Shown here: one piece after another, positions 17,232-26,814 of the stretch
How the letters are laid out: each line of letters opens with the position of its first letter
How positions within the stretch are numbered: the first letter of the stretch is position 1
Origin: Xanthobacteraceae bacterium
GTDB lineage: Bacteria > Pseudomonadota > Alphaproteobacteria > Rhizobiales > Xanthobacteraceae
Assembly (NCBI GenBank): GCA_019750915.1
Contig: JAIENY010000010.1
Location: 1-64,000, forward strand
Direction of reading: 5' to 3'
DNA length: 64,000 bases
The notes under the pieces: model-generated
Database searches by the model: none
What the model was told of the DNA's origin: nothing
The model's input: the letters and a program-made list of their open reading frames with translations, nothing else
Translations under genes and position numbers: made by a program

Positions 17232-18644
17232 TCAGGCCGCTTTCCACTCGCGGATGTCGACGAAGTGACCAGCGACGGCTGCCGCTGCCGCCATCGCGGG
17301 CGACACCAGATGCGTACGGCCCTTGTGGCCCTGACGGCCCTCGAAGTTGCGGTTCGAAGTCGAAGCGCAGCGCTCCTCCGGGGACAGCTTGTCCGGGTTC
17401 ATCGCCAGGCACATCGAGCAGCCCGGTTCACGCCATTCAAAGCCGGCCTTGATGAAGATTTTGTCGAGACCTTCCGCTTCAGCCTGTTCCTTCACGAGTC
17501 CGGAGCCCGGCACGACCATTGCCTTGACGTTGCCGTTGACGGTGTGGCCGTTCAACACGCTCGCCGCAGCGCGCAAATCCTCGATGCGGCCATTGGTGCA
17601 CGAGCCGATGAAGATACGGTCGAGCTTGATGTCGGTGATTTTTGTGCCAGCCTTGAGGCCCATATAAGCCAGTGCGCGCTCCTTCGACAGCCGCTTGGCC
17701 TCATCCTCGATCTTTGCAGGATCGGGGACAGCGCCCGAGACGGCGACGACGTCCTCGGGCGAGGTGCCCCAGGTGACGATCGGCGGCAGGTTTGCGGCAT
17801 CAAGCCTGATCTCCGCATCGAAATGCGCGTTGTCGTCGCTGCGCAACGTATCCCAGTAACGAACCGCCTTGTCCCAGTTCTCGCCCTTCGGCGCGAGCGG
17901 GCGACCTTTCAGGAAAGCGTAGGCCTTCTCGTCGGGCGCGACGATGCCGGCGCGAGCGCCGCCTTCGATCGACATGTTGCAGACCGTCATGCGGCCTTCC
18001 ATCGTGAGCGAGCGGATCGCCTCGCCGGCGTATTCCAGAACGTAACCGGTTCCGCCTGCAGTGCCGATCTCACCGATGATGGCGAGGATGATGTCCTTTG
18101 CGGTCACGCCCTTCGGCAATTTGCCGTCGACGATCGCGCGCATGTTCTTGGCTTTCTTCTGGATCAGCGTTTGGGTCGCCAGCACATGCTCGACCTCGGA
18201 GGTGCCGATGCCGTGCGCGAGCGCACCGAACGCGCCATGCGTCGAGGTGTGGCTGTCGCCGCAAACGATGGTTGTCCCGGGCAGCGTGAATCCCTGTTCC
18301 GGACCGATCACGTGGACGATGCCTTGCCTCTTGTCGAATTCGTTGAAGTAGGACACCCCGAATTCAAGGGCATTCCGCGCCAGCGCGGCGATCTGATCGG
18401 CGCTTTCCGGGTCGGGATTGGGCTTCGAGCGGTCGGTGGTCGGGACATTGTGGTCGACCACGGCCAGCGTCTTCTCCGGGGAGTGAACCTTGCGGCCCGC
18501 AACGCGAAGACCCTCGAAGGCCTGCGGCGACGTCACTTCGTGAACGAGATGCCGGTCAATATAGAGCAGGCAGGTGCCATCGGATTGCTCGTCAACCAGG
18601 TGATCGTTCCAGATCTTGTCGTACAGGGTCGTCGGTTTGGCCAT
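17232..18644 (-). CDS. leuC: 3-isopropylmalate dehydratase large subunit LeuC
   Basis: LeuC (470 aa) is the [4Fe-4S] catalytic subunit of isopropylmalate isomerase. The three cluster cysteines are C349 ([12 protein letters not shown]), C409 and C412 ([11 protein letters not shown]). The active-site motif [24 protein letters not shown] is at 128-151. Full length for the family. A long open frame on the opposite strand over the same bases is a codon-bias shadow. The gene is divergent from the VOC protein gene; a bidirectional terminator lies downstream. Confidence 0.98.
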   Translation of the reverse strand: MAKPTTLYDKIWNDHLVDEQSDGTCLLYIDRHLVHEVTSPQAFEGLRVAGRKVHSPEKTLAVVDHNVPTTDRSKPNPDPESADQIAALARNALEFGVSYFNEFDKRQGIVHVIGPEQGFTLPGTTIVCGDSHTSTHGAFGALAHGIGTSEVEHVLATQTLIQKKAKNMRAIVDGKLPKGVTAKDIILAIIGEIGTAGGTGYVLEYAGEAIRSLTMEGRMTVCNMSIEGGARAGIVAPDEKAYAFLKGRPLAPKGENWDKAVRYWDTLRSDDNAHFDAEIRLDAANLPPIVTWGTSPEDVVAVSGAVPDPAKIEDEAKRLSKERALAYMGLKAGTKITDIKLDRIFIGSCTNGRIEDLRAAASVLNGHTVNGNVKAMVVPGSGLVKEQAEAEGLDKIFIKAGFEWREPGCSMCLAMNPDKLSPEERCASTSNRNFEGRQGHKGRTHLVSPAMAAAAAVAGHFVDIREWKAA

Positions 18645-18741
18645 GTTCGTGTTTCGCTTTTTGTGGTGTTAACGGCGCTTTCAAATAGGCACCTGTTCCA
18701 GCGGGCTTTTTACTCGCATTGGAACGCATGGGAAAGTATTC

Positions 18742-18753
18742 TCGCCATATAAG
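18742..18753 (+). promoter_or_regulatory. Putative -10 region (TCGCCATATAAG) of the VOC gene
   Basis: The 12-mer TCGCCATATAAG, ending in TATAAG, lies 19 bp before ATG 18773 and occurs again identically 11-17 bp before the dapF start (25911-25922). Repetition at the same place before two genes suggests a -10 element, but no good -35 hexamer is seen. Confidence 0.35.
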
Positions 18754-18772
18754 AACTGCATAGAGGTACTCA

Positions 18773-19228
18773 ATGTCTGCACGGCCACCGGTCGCGCCCT
18801 ACCTGACAGCTTCGCCGGCAGCCGGGGCCATTGCCTTCTATGCCGCCGCTTTTGACGCGAAGCAGAAAGCCCTGATGCCGGCGTTGGATGGCATGCGGAT
18901 CATGCATTGCGAGCTGGAGATCAACGGCGGCACGGTGTTTCTCGCAGACGCGTTCCCTGAGTTCGGTACGGCGCGGACCCCGATGCCCGGCGAACCCGTT
19001 ACGATGTCGGTCAGCCTTGAGTTCAATACGTCCGAGAAGGTCGACGAGGTGTTCGCCCGCGCCACGAAGCTTGGCGCCAAGGGCGAACTGACGCCGACGC
19101 ATTCGTTCTGGGGCACACGCACGGCGATCGTGCGCGATCCGTTCGGCCATCGCTGGATCATGAATGGGCCGCTGTCGTCATCGCGGAAAGCCGACTCATC
19201 GTCGAGCGGGGCGAGTTCGGACAAATAA
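18773..19228 (+). CDS. VOC (glyoxalase/PhnB-like) family protein
   Basis: The 151-aa product has the PhnB-type VOC pattern: YLTASPAAGAIAFYAAAFDAK at the start, MHCELEINGGTVFLADAFPE in the first half and GTRTAIVRDPFGHRWIMN in the second. VOC proteins form a metal-binding beta-alpha-beta fold used for glyoxalase, dioxygenase or resistance functions; PhnB-like members have no assigned reaction. The last 20 residues are a serine-rich tail. It stands alone, divergent from leuC. Confidence 0.85.
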   Translation: MSARPPVAPYLTASPAAGAIAFYAAAFDAKQKALMPALDGMRIMHCELEINGGTVFLADAFPEFGTARTPMPGEPVTMSVSLEFNTSEKVDEVFARATKLGAKGELTPTHSFWGTRTAIVRDPFGHRWIMNGPLSSSRKADSSSSGASSDK

Positions 19229-19255
19229 AAAAGCGCGGTCAAACCGCGCTTTTTT
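19227..19255. terminator. Bidirectional intrinsic terminator between the VOC gene and rplS
   Basis: A 13-bp perfect stem (AAAAAAGCGCGGT at 19227-19239 with 19243-19255), loop CAA, with terminal A/T runs that act on both strands. It begins within the stop codon of the VOC gene and lies 20 bp after the rplS stop. Confidence 0.92.
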
Positions 19256-19275
19256 AAATTGAGATCTGACGCCGA

Positions 19276-19659
19276 TTACTCGGCGGGGGCGGCCTGCCGC
19301 TGATCCTGCTTCTCGGCGATACGGGCAGACTTGCCGCGCAGGCCACGCAGATAATACAGCTTGGCGCGTCGCACCTTGCCGCGGCGCACAACCTTGATCG
19401 AGTCGATCATCGGCGAATAGATCGGGAAGACGCGCTCGACGCCCTCGCCGTAGGAAATCTTGCGCACGGTGAAGCTCTCGTTGAGTCCGCCGCCATGACG
19501 GCCGATCACGACGCCTTCATAGGCCTGCACGCGAGTACGGTCGCCTTCCTTGACCTTCACGTTGACGGTCACGGTGTCGCCCGGTCCGAAGTCCGGAATG
19601 GTCTTGCCGGCGGCAAGCTTGTCGAGCTGTTCTTTTTCGAGCTCTTGAATAAGGTCCAT
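19276..19659 (-). CDS. rplS: 50S ribosomal protein L19
   Basis: L19 (127 aa) sits at the 30S-50S interface. The conserved core is clear: [12 protein letters not shown] at the start, [31 protein letters not shown], and [37 protein letters not shown] 19659 with GGAG about 10 bp upstream gives the normal N-terminus; the frame is open further upstream without conserved sequence. It is the last gene of the rpsP-rimM-trmD-rplS block, 104 bp after the trmD stop. Confidence 0.98.
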   Translation of the reverse strand: MDLIQELEKEQLDKLAAGKTIPDFGPGDTVTVNVKVKEGDRTRVQAYEGVVIGRHGGGLNESFTVRKISYGEGVERVFPIYSPMIDSIKVVRRGKVRRAKLYYLRGLRGKSARIAEKQDQRQAAPAE

Positions 19660-19763
19660 CGGTAAAACTCCATCGGGCGGCGCGCCCGGATAGGGCTGCG
19701 CGGAAATTCGTATCCAGCAGATGCACGGATTGCGCGGTGCTATACGCCAAACCGGAAGGGTTG

Positions 19764-20483
19764 TCACCCATCCGTCGTGTTTTTTGGCCTCATGGAGGCG
19801 ATTTTAGCGGTCCAGAGGTCCGGGCGGCGGCTCCGGGTCAATTCCTCGGCCTGTCCCCGGCGCCAGGCAGCGATTTTGGCGTGATCGCCGGAGGTCAGAA
19901 CCTGCGGAATAGGCCGGCCCTCGAACTCCTGCGGACGGGTATATTGGGGGTACTCCAGAAGCCCTTCCGAGAAGCTCTCCTCGGTTCCCGAGGCCAATTT
20001 GCCCATCACGCCCGGCAAAAGGCGAATACAGGTGTCGATCAGGACCATAGCGGCCAGTTCCCCACCCGACAGCACATAGTCCCCGATCGAAACCTCCTCG
20101 AGCCCGCGCGCCTCAATCACCCGCTGGTCGACCCCCTCAAACCGCCCGCACAGCAACACGGCGCCGGGGCCCTGAGCCAGTTCGGTCACGCGGGATTGGG
20201 TCAATGGCCGACCGCGCGGGCTCATCAACAAACGCGGGCGATCCTTTGCCGGGTCGGCTGCGTCAATCGCGGCAGCTAGAATATCGGCTCGCAGCACCAT
20301 GCCGGGTCCACCACCCGCCGGGGTGTCGTCGACGCTGCGGTGTTTGTCGGTTGCCGAATCGCGGATGTCGCGGACATCGAGCATCCAGATCTGCGCGTCG
20401 AGCGCGCGTCCCGCGAGGCTGACCCCGAGCGGCCCCGGAAACATCTCCGGAAACAGGGTGAGGACGCTCGCGTGCCACGTCAT
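19764..20483 (-). CDS. trmD: tRNA (guanine-N1)-methyltransferase TrmD
   Basis: TrmD (239 aa) methylates G37 of tRNAs reading CNN and GNN codons, preventing +1 frameshifts. The trefoil-knot SAM site is visible in [25 protein letters not shown] and [21 protein letters not shown]. The start is ATG 20483, overlapping the rimM stop by 4 bp. Length is normal. Confidence 0.97.
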   Translation of the reverse strand: MTWHASVLTLFPEMFPGPLGVSLAGRALDAQIWMLDVRDIRDSATDKHRSVDDTPAGGGPGMVLRADILAAAIDAADPAKDRPRLLMSPRGRPLTQSRVTELAQGPGAVLLCGRFEGVDQRVIEARGLEEVSIGDYVLSGGELAAMVLIDTCIRLLPGVMGKLASGTEESFSEGLLEYPQYTRPQEFEGRPIPQVLTSGDHAKIAAWRRGQAEELTRSRRPDLWTAKIASMRPKNTTDG

Positions 20484-21022
20484 GGCGCGTGATCCTCAGC
20501 GCCGTCGGGCGTGTCGCCTTCGATCTCGTTCGGCAGTTCGATCACGACGTGACCGGCCGCGACATCGACGGTCGGCACCACGGCATTGGTAAACGGCAGG
20601 AGCAGCGTCGGTCCGCTCGATGGCGCGACCTCGATGATGTCGCCTGCGCCGAAATTGTGGATCGCGCTCACCATGCCGATCTGCCGGCCTGAGGAATCGA
20701 TCGCGCGCAGTCCGATCAGATCTGCATGGTAGTATTCGCCGTCATCGGTGCCGGGCAGTTGATTGCGTGCGATGTAGAGCTCAACGCCGTTGATGCGTTC
20801 GGCATCATTGCGTGTGGCGATGTCTTTCAGGGTGGCAACCAGATGATCCTTCGCCATCCGCGCACGCAGCACCTCAAACTGCCGCGCGCCGTCCTTTGTC
20901 GTGAGCGGGCCGTAATCCAGAACCGCGAGCGGGTCTTCGGTAAACGGCCACAGCTTCACTTCGCCGCGCACACCGTGCGCGGCGCCGATCTTCGCAACGC
21001 AGATCAGCGCTGCCTTGTTCAC
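20480..21022 (-). CDS. rimM: Ribosome maturation factor RimM
   Basis: RimM (180 aa) assists 30S head assembly and binds S19. The N-terminal barrel motif [23 protein letters not shown] and the PRC-barrel motif [37 protein letters not shown] are present. It lies 6 bp after rpsP and overlaps trmD by 4 bp, in the conserved operon order. Confidence 0.95.
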   Translation of the reverse strand: MNKAALICVAKIGAAHGVRGEVKLWPFTEDPLAVLDYGPLTTKDGARQFEVLRARMAKDHLVATLKDIATRNDAERINGVELYIARNQLPGTDDGEYYHADLIGLRAIDSSGRQIGMVSAIHNFGAGDIIEVAPSSGPTLLLPFTNAVVPTVDVAAGHVVIELPNEIEGDTPDGAEDHAP

Positions 21023-21028
21023 GCGCGA

Positions 21029-21352
21029 TTAAGCGGCTTTCTCGCCGGCCTTGCGCTCCTTGCGCGGCACGGCCTTCTCAGGGTTGTTGCGCGGAGTGCG
21101 CTTGGCGACGCCAGCCGCGTCGAGGAAACGCATCACGCGATCCGACGGCTGCGCGCCCTTGGCCATCCAGGCCTTGACCTTTTCCATGTCGAGCTTGAGG
21201 CGAGCTTCGTTGTCCTTCGGCAGCAGCGGATTGAAGTGACCCAGACGCTCGATGAAGCGGCCGTCACGTGGAAAGCGCGAGTCGGCGACGACCACGTGAT
21301 AGACCGGACGTTTCTTGGTGCCGGCGCGGGCGAGGCGAATAACGACTGACAT
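21029..21352 (-). CDS. rpsP: 30S ribosomal protein S16
   Basis: S16 (107 aa) has the family start [26 protein letters not shown] followed by [16 protein letters not shown]. The C-terminal 25 residues are a basic Lys/Arg/Ala tail common in alphaproteobacterial S16. It begins 36 bp after the ffh stop, with AGGAG just upstream (about 21359), so it may be co-transcribed with ffh. Confidence 0.98.
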   Translation of the reverse strand: MSVVIRLARAGTKKRPVYHVVVADSRFPRDGRFIERLGHFNPLLPKDNEARLKLDMEKVKAWMAKGAQPSDRVMRFLDAAGVAKRTPRNNPEKAVPRKERKAGEKAA

Positions 21353-21388
21353 TTGTGTTCTCCTTAAATTGAATGTTGGTTGATGCGA

Positions 21389-22912
21389 TTATTTCTTCTT
21401 GCCCAGTCCCGGAAATCCTCCGAGGCCGGGCAATGTCGGTTTTCCAAGCCCCGGAAGGCCCGGCATGTCTTTCGGCAGTGACGGCATTCCCTGCGGCAAT
21501 CCACCGGGCATTTTTTCCGCCATCTGCTTGATCTGTTCCGGCGATGGCATGCCGCCGCCAATTCCCATCATGTTGGCGAGGCCCGCCATCGGGCCGCGCT
21601 TGCCAGCACCTGCATTTTTGCCCATCGCCTTCATCATGTCGGCCATGTTCCGGTGCATTTTCAGAAGCTTGTTGAGTTCTTCGACCCTTAGTCCGGCCCC
21701 CGTTGCGATACGCTTCTTGCGGCTCGCCTTGAGGATGTCGGGGTTCTTGCGTTCCTCGCGCGTCATCGAATCGATCAGCGCCATCTGACGCTTCAGGACT
21801 TTTTCGTCGAGGTTTGCGGCGGCCAGCTGGTTTTTCATCTTGGCCACGCCGGGAAGCATGCCCATCAGCCCGCCGATGCCGCCCATGTTCTGCATCTGCG
21901 ACAACTGTTCGCGCAGATCGGCAAGGTCGAACTTGCCCTTGCGCATTTTCTCCGCGGTGCGGGCTGCCTTCTCCGCGTCGATATTGGCGGCGGCTTTTTC
22001 GACCAGGGATACGATGTCGCCCATGCCGAGAATGCGGCTAGCGATGCGCGAAGGGAAAAAATCCTCCAGTGCATCTGTCTTTTCGCCGGTGCCCATCAGC
22101 TTGATCGGCTTGCCGGTTACGGCGCGCATCGACAGCGCGGCGCCGCCGCGGCCATCGCCGTCCACCCGCGTCAGGACGATGCCCGTGAGCCCAACCCGTT
22201 CGTCGAATGCGCGGGCGAGGTTGACCGCGTCCTGACCGGTCAGGGAGTCGGCAACCAGCAATACTTCGTGCGGGCTCGCAGCGGCCTTCACGCTGGCGGC
22301 TTCCTGCATCATCTCTTCATCGAGCGTGGTTCGTCCGGCGGTATCGAGCAGGACGATATCGTAACCACCGAGCTTTGCCGCCTGCAACGCGCGGATCGCG
22401 ATCTGTTGCGGCTGCTGGTTTGCGACGACAGGCAGCGTCTCGATGGAGAGATCGCGGCCAAGCACAGCAAGCTGTTCTTGCGCGGCCGGACGATAGACGT
22501 CGAGCGACGCCATCAGCACTTTCTTCTTGTCGCGCTGGGTCAGGCGGCGGGCGAGTTTCGCTGTGGTTGTCGTTTTGCCCGAGCCTTGCAGGCCGACCAT
22601 CATGATCGCGACTGGCGCAGGCGCGTTGAGATCGATGCCCTGTCCGTCGGAGCCGAGCGTCGCCACCAGTTCGTCGTGAACGATCTTCACGACCATCTGG
22701 CCGGGGGTCACCGATTTAACGACGGTGGCGCCGATGGCCTGCTCGCGGACCTTGTCGATGAACGAGCGCACAACATCGAGTGCGACGTCCGCCTCGAGCA
22801 GCGCACGGCGCACTTCGCGCATGGCGGCATCGACATCGGCCTCCGACAGCGCGCCGCGCCGCGTCAGCTTGTCGAGAATGCCTCCCAGTCGTTCCGACAG
22901 ATTGTCGAACAT
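21389..22912 (-). CDS. ffh: Signal recognition particle protein Ffh
   Basis: Ffh (507 aa) binds signal sequences of nascent membrane proteins and targets them with FtsY. It has an N domain (1-90), a G domain with G1 GLQGSGKTTTTAKL at 107-120, the LLDTAGRTTLDEEM G3 motif, and a methionine-rich M domain whose tail is Gly/Pro/Met-rich (after about 430). ATG 22912 gives the normal N-terminus MFDNLSERLGGIL; the frame continues upstream to 22978 without homology. Its receptor gene ftsY is at 31.0 kb. No 4.5S RNA gene was recognised in the 267 bp upstream. Confidence 0.97.
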   Translation of the reverse strand: MFDNLSERLGGILDKLTRRGALSEADVDAAMREVRRALLEADVALDVVRSFIDKVREQAIGATVVKSVTPGQMVVKIVHDELVATLGSDGQGIDLNAPAPVAIMMVGLQGSGKTTTTAKLARRLTQRDKKKVLMASLDVYRPAAQEQLAVLGRDLSIETLPVVANQQPQQIAIRALQAAKLGGYDIVLLDTAGRTTLDEEMMQEAASVKAAASPHEVLLVADSLTGQDAVNLARAFDERVGLTGIVLTRVDGDGRGGAALSMRAVTGKPIKLMGTGEKTDALEDFFPSRIASRILGMGDIVSLVEKAAANIDAEKAARTAEKMRKGKFDLADLREQLSQMQNMGGIGGLMGMLPGVAKMKNQLAAANLDEKVLKRQMALIDSMTREERKNPDILKASRKKRIATGAGLRVEELNKLLKMHRNMADMMKAMGKNAGAGKRGPMAGLANMMGIGGGMPSPEQIKQMAEKMPGGLPQGMPSLPKDMPGLPGLGKPTLPGLGGFPGLGKKK

Positions 22913-23179
22913 CCGCGCTCTACCCGTTTTCTCCGCGAGGAGATTAAAATCCAAACACGTTTGCGCCCGAGGGCGCACAGCGCTGTCGGGCGTTAACCTC
23001 CGGCGTCTCGCACCGGTCGGCAGGTCGAAAAGAAAATCTTTCCGAAAGTTGCGGCGGTTAAACCCCGCTGACCGGCCAAAGTCAAGAAAATACCGGAAGC
23101 CATTGAATTGTATGACTAAAACCCCTTAGTCGCGCAACTGTCACTTGCTTGCCCCGCTATTTGGGGCCTATCAGGCCTT

Positions 23180-24238
23180 ATGAAAATCTCGCGCCGCGGC
23201 TTTTTTGGTTTTTTGGCTGGCTTTGCAGCCATCGGCACGGGCCTTTCCTCGTGGGCATCCAGCATGAAAATTTACGACGGTCCTGTGTCCGATCATTTCG
23301 ACGGGGCGCATTTCTTCGATCCGCATGGCGCAGAACCACGACCCGTCACCGATCTTGTTCGCTGGCGGCTCACTCGAAATCCCGCGCAATGGCCCTCCCA
23401 CGCGCCGAGTGGATTTTCGGACGAGCCACCTTCAAGCGTGGCTGGAACTCAAGTCCGCTTCTCGTATGTGGGCCACGCCAGCTGGCTGATCCAAACAGCG
23501 GGTCTGAACATCCTCATCGATCCGATCTGGTCGGAGCGCTGCTCGCCGGTATCATTCGCCGGACCCAAACGGGTCAACGCGCCGGGCATCGCGTTCGAGA
23601 AGTTGCCGCCGATCGATGTCGTGCTGGTGACTCATGGACATTACGATCACCTTGATATGGCGACGCTGTCAAAGCTCGCGGCAAAGTTTTCGCCGCGGGT
23701 CATCACACCTCTCGGCAATGACGTCACGATGAAAACCGGGGACGCGGCAATCCGTGCCGAGGCTTTCGACTGGCACCAGCGTGTCGAGATCGGTAATGGC
23801 GTCGCGGTCTATCTGGCGCCGACGCGGCACTGGAGCGCTCGCGGTTTGTTCGATCGCAACAAGGTGCTGTGGGCGAGTTTCGTGATCGAGACGCCCGCGG
23901 GAAAAATTTATGCGGTGGGCGATTCCGGCTATGGCGACGGCGGTCATTTTCGCAGGGTCCGCGAGGCATACGGTGCGTTGCGCGTTGCTTTGTTGCCGAT
24001 CGGCGCTTACGAACCTCGCTGGTTCATGCGCGACATGCATATGAATCCATCGGACGCAGTGAAAGCGTTGGCCGATTGCGGTGCCGAGATGGCACTGGCG
24101 CATCATCATGGCACCTTTCAGCTCACCGACGAGGCGATCGACGCTCCTGCCAACGAACTGGTGCGGGCGCGCGAAGCTGCAAAGCTGCCGCCCGAGAAAT
24201 TCGTTGCACTGAAACCCGGCCAGACCTTCGAGCTTTGA
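23180..24238 (+). CDS. Exported metallo-beta-lactamase-fold hydrolase (NAPE-PLD-like)
   Basis: The 352-aa protein begins with a twin-arginine-like signal (SRRGFFGFLAG) and then carries the MBL fold. The zinc-binding motif THGHYDHLD is near residue 152, further ligands lie in APTRHWSARG and AVGDSGYGDGG, and a late histidine in LAHHHGTFQLTDE. The pattern RFSYVGHASWLIQTAGLNILIDPIWSER is that of the N-acyl-phosphatidylethanolamine phospholipase D-like group. A periplasmic phospholipid-related hydrolase is plausible; the substrate is not known. Confidence 0.85.
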   Translation: MKISRRGFFGFLAGFAAIGTGLSSWASSMKIYDGPVSDHFDGAHFFDPHGAEPRPVTDLVRWRLTRNPAQWPSHAPSGFSDEPPSSVAGTQVRFSYVGHASWLIQTAGLNILIDPIWSERCSPVSFAGPKRVNAPGIAFEKLPPIDVVLVTHGHYDHLDMATLSKLAAKFSPRVITPLGNDVTMKTGDAAIRAEAFDWHQRVEIGNGVAVYLAPTRHWSARGLFDRNKVLWASFVIETPAGKIYAVGDSGYGDGGHFRRVREAYGALRVALLPIGAYEPRWFMRDMHMNPSDAVKALADCGAEMALAHHHGTFQLTDEAIDAPANELVRAREAAKLPPEKFVALKPGQTFEL

Positions 24239-24256
24239 GGGCTGCGGCTCCACGCA

Positions 24257-24961
24257 TCAAGGCGTTTTCGGCTTTAGCTCGTAAGTCACGTTGACGCTGA
24301 CGCGGAGCGTGTCTTCTCCCGGTGCGATGGGCGCAGGCGCGGCTGCGGCGCGCATGGCCATTTTGCGGAAGATTGCCGGTGGCGCTGCGCCATCCTCGGA
24401 AATACTGAGCGGCAACCCGAGCGTCATGCCAGCCGCCTGCGCATAGATCTCGGCCTTGCGGTGGGCGTCGTCCATTGCCTTCGTGCGGGCGTCATCGAGC
24501 AGTTTCGATGTTTGTGAAACCGCGAAACTCACGCCATCGATGTCGTTCGCGCCGGCGCCCACCAGGGCGTCGATGGTGTTGGCCACCATTCCAACGTCGC
24601 GCAGTTTGACAGTGACGCGATTGGAGGCGCGATAGCCGACGATCTGCTGCTGGCCGCCGGAATTGGCATTACGGTTTTCGAATAGCGGCTGCAGCGAAAG
24701 CTGTGAGGTCTGAAGGTCTTTCTGATCGACGCCTGCCCCCTTCAATGCGAGCAGAACATCGCCCATGGCTTTGTTGTTGACCTCGCTCGCCTGTTTCGCG
24801 GTTTTGCCCTGAGAGGTGACGCCGGCGGAAATCTCGGCGCGGTCGGGCGCGACCGCGATCGTTGCTTCGCCTGAAACCGACACCGAGGGAGGATCGGTGT
24901 CAGCCATTGCGGGATTCAAAGCCATGGCGACAAGCATGGCGGCAGCGACGTAACGCATCAT
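24257..24961 (-). CDS. Exported SIMPL-domain (DUF541) protein
   Basis: The 234-aa protein has a signal peptide (about 1-20, ending AMA) and a SIMPL domain over the rest, with the typical opening PSVSVSGEATIAVAPDRAEISAGV and a C-terminal IAPGEDTLRVSVNVTYEL. SIMPL proteins are periplasmic or outer-membrane proteins implicated in stress tolerance in some bacteria. Two adjacent ATGs (24961, 24958) are possible starts. It follows the GyrI-like gene by 10 bp on the same strand, so the two exported proteins are probably made together. Confidence 0.88.
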   Translation of the reverse strand: MMRYVAAAMLVAMALNPAMADTDPPSVSVSGEATIAVAPDRAEISAGVTSQGKTAKQASEVNNKAMGDVLLALKGAGVDQKDLQTSQLSLQPLFENRNANSGGQQQIVGYRASNRVTVKLRDVGMVANTIDALVGAGANDIDGVSFAVSQTSKLLDDARTKAMDDAHRKAEIYAQAAGMTLGLPLSISEDGAAPPAIFRKMAMRAAAAPAPIAPGEDTLRVSVNVTYELKPKTP

Positions 24962-24971
24962 GATCGGCCTC

Positions 24972-25781
24972 TTACTTTAACGGCACGAAGACATTGATGA
25001 CGAGCTTGTCCTCTTCAACCTTGAGCGGATCAGTGACGTATTCCTCGATGAACATGTCCCTCGCTTCGAGCTTCTTGTCGTCGAGATAGTTGGTGATCGC
25101 CTCGTAGGTGTTGTCCATGTTGTCGTAGGAGCCATGGTGGACGAACTTCAGCATCTTGCCCTCAGGCGATTGCGTGATGACCATGTCCTTCGTAAGATTT
25201 TTTGGATCCTGATCGACCGGGATTTCTGCCTGAAACGTGAAACCGGCGTCATCGGTCGAGGTATAGACGATCAGGATGGGGCCGGCGGGGGCAATCTTCT
25301 GCTTGGCAAGCAGGTTGGTCAGCGTTTTGATCGACTCCGTCAACGTCTCGAAGGCGGTGTCCCAGACGGCTTTGCTCTTTAGCGCCAGAACCTTTTTTCC
25401 GGTCAACGTGACTTCGTCCCCGAAAGGCTCTGCGGCCTCGGTCTTGAGCGGCGGGCTTGCTGCCGGCGTTTCGGCAGCCGGCGGGATCGCCGGTGGTGCT
25501 TCTGCCGGGGTGGAAGTTGCGGGGGGTGTAGCCGGGGGGGCGGGCGTAGCCTGGGAAGCTCCGGGTGACGGCGGCGTCACGGGTGCAGGCGTCGCCGGTT
25601 CAGATGCCACAGGCGCGGGCGTCGCCGCGGCCGGAGGCGCCGCCGTTGTTGCAGACTTGTCAGAAACGGCCGGTGGCGTTGGTGCGGGAGATTGAGCGAA
25701 AGCGGGTGGGGCTGCCATCAATGTCGCCGCAAGGGCCAACACAACCGGCGAAACGGGCCGGGACATTCCAGGCAGGGTCAT
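24972..25781 (-). CDS. Exported protein with Pro/Ala-rich linker and GyrI-like domain
   Basis: The 269-aa product has a signal peptide (about 1-29, ending AFA), then about 80 residues made nearly only of Pro, Ala, Thr, Ser and Val (30-110), and a C-terminal domain from about 115 that resembles GyrI-like/effector-binding proteins (PILIVYTSTDDAGFTFQAEIPV, GKMLKFVHHGSYDNMDNTYEAI). GyrI-like domains usually bind small ligands in the cytoplasm, so export is notable. The Pro/Ala linker probably spans the periplasm or wall. It is followed after 10 bp by the SIMPL gene. Confidence 0.78.
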   Translation of the reverse strand: MTLPGMSRPVSPVVLALAATLMAAPPAFAQSPAPTPPAVSDKSATTAAPPAAATPAPVASEPATPAPVTPPSPGASQATPAPPATPPATSTPAEAPPAIPPAAETPAASPPLKTEAAEPFGDEVTLTGKKVLALKSKAVWDTAFETLTESIKTLTNLLAKQKIAPAGPILIVYTSTDDAGFTFQAEIPVDQDPKNLTKDMVITQSPEGKMLKFVHHGSYDNMDNTYEAITNYLDDKKLEARDMFIEEYVTDPLKVEEDKLVINVFVPLK

Positions 25782-25910
25782 TCAAATCTCCATTGGGTCC
25801 GAACATCGGGAATGCAGCGTAGCATGGGCAAAAATCCTCGTCTCATGACAGATAAGAGAGCGGGTGATGTCGCTGCCCGGTGCTTTTCCGGCTGGTCATT
25901 TGCGGAATCT

Positions 25911-25922
25911 TCGCCATATAAG
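25911..25922 (+). promoter_or_regulatory. Putative -10 region (TCGCCATATAAG) of dapF
   Basis: This 12-mer is identical to the one before the VOC gene (18742-18753). It lies 11 bp before ATG 25934 and 17 bp before the in-frame ATG 25940. If it is a -10 element, the transcript would have a very short leader and the second ATG would be favoured. Confidence 0.35.
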
Positions 25923-25933
25923 GCGCTGGGATT

Positions 25934-26812
25934 ATGACCATGAGCGCGCTCGGCAACCACAATTTCGCGAAAATGAACGGGATCGGCAACGAGATCGTCG
26001 TGGTCGATCTGCGTGACTCGGGTGCAGGCGTCAGCACCGCCGAGGCGCGGGCGATCGCCGCGACGAATGGCGTGCCGTACGATCAGCTCATGGTCCTGCA
26101 GAAGCCGCGTCTGCCCGGGACCAGCGCCTTTATCCGTATCTACAACAATGACGGGTCCGAAGCGGGCGCATGCGGCAACGGGATGCGCTGTGTCGCCGAG
26201 CGCGTGTTTTCCGCGAGCGGCGAGCACGCGGCGACGTTCGAAACCAGGGCTGGGCTCCTCAACTGCTGGCAGGGGCCCGAGCCGGGACTTTATACGGTGG
26301 ATATGGGCGTGCCGAAGTTCGGCTGGCAGGACATTCCGCTGGCCGAGGAATTCCGCGACACCCGCTACATCGAATTGCAGATCGGGCCGATCGACGCGCC
26401 GGTGCTGCACTCACCGTCCGTCGTCAGCATGGGAAATCCGCACGCGATCTTCTGGGTCGAGGATATTGAGGCCTACGACCTCGCGCGCTTCGGGCCGTTG
26501 CTGGAAAATCACCCGATCTTCCCCGAACGCGCCAACATTACGCTCGCGCACATTGTCGATCGCGATCACATCGAGATGCGCACCTGGGAGCGCGGTGCGG
26601 GCTTGACCAAGGCCTGCGGCTCGGCAGCCTGCGCCACCGCGGTCGCCGCGGCGCGTCTCCGCCGGACCGCGCGCGTCGTTCGTATGACGCTGCCGGGCGG
26701 CGAGCTCACCATCGATTGGCGCGAGAGCGACGATCATGTGCTGATGACCGGTCCCGCGGTGCTGGAATATGAAGGCCGCTTCGATCCGGCGTTGTTCGCA
26801 AACGTCGCCTGA
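25934..26812 (+). CDS. dapF: Diaminopimelate epimerase DapF
   Basis: DapF (292 aa) converts LL- to meso-diaminopimelate for lysine and peptidoglycan synthesis. The two active-site cysteines are C80 (GACGNGMRC) and C228 ([11 protein letters not shown]), and the opening [15 protein letters not shown] is conserved. ATG 25940 (MSALG) is an alternative start. mtaB begins 2 bp after the stop, so the two are co-translated; this dapF-mtaB-ftsY neighbourhood is typical of the family. Confidence 0.97.
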   Translation: MTMSALGNHNFAKMNGIGNEIVVVDLRDSGAGVSTAEARAIAATNGVPYDQLMVLQKPRLPGTSAFIRIYNNDGSEAGACGNGMRCVAERVFSASGEHAATFETRAGLLNCWQGPEPGLYTVDMGVPKFGWQDIPLAEEFRDTRYIELQIGPIDAPVLHSPSVVSMGNPHAIFWVEDIEAYDLARFGPLLENHPIFPERANITLAHIVDRDHIEMRTWERGAGLTKACGSAACATAVAAARLRRTARVVRMTLPGGELTIDWRESDDHVLMTGPAVLEYEGRFDPALFANVA

Positions 26813-26814
26813 CC

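Noticed and set aside
17229-18752. 507-codon plus-strand open frame opposite leuC
   Set aside because: It lies antisense to a full leuC with all cluster cysteines and has the repetitive Arg/Val/His composition of a GC-bias shadow; no motif or ribosome site.
22913-23179. A 4.5S (SRP) RNA gene upstream of ffh
   Set aside because: The sequence lacks the conserved GGAA tetraloop hairpin with the adjoining symmetric loops of SRP RNA.
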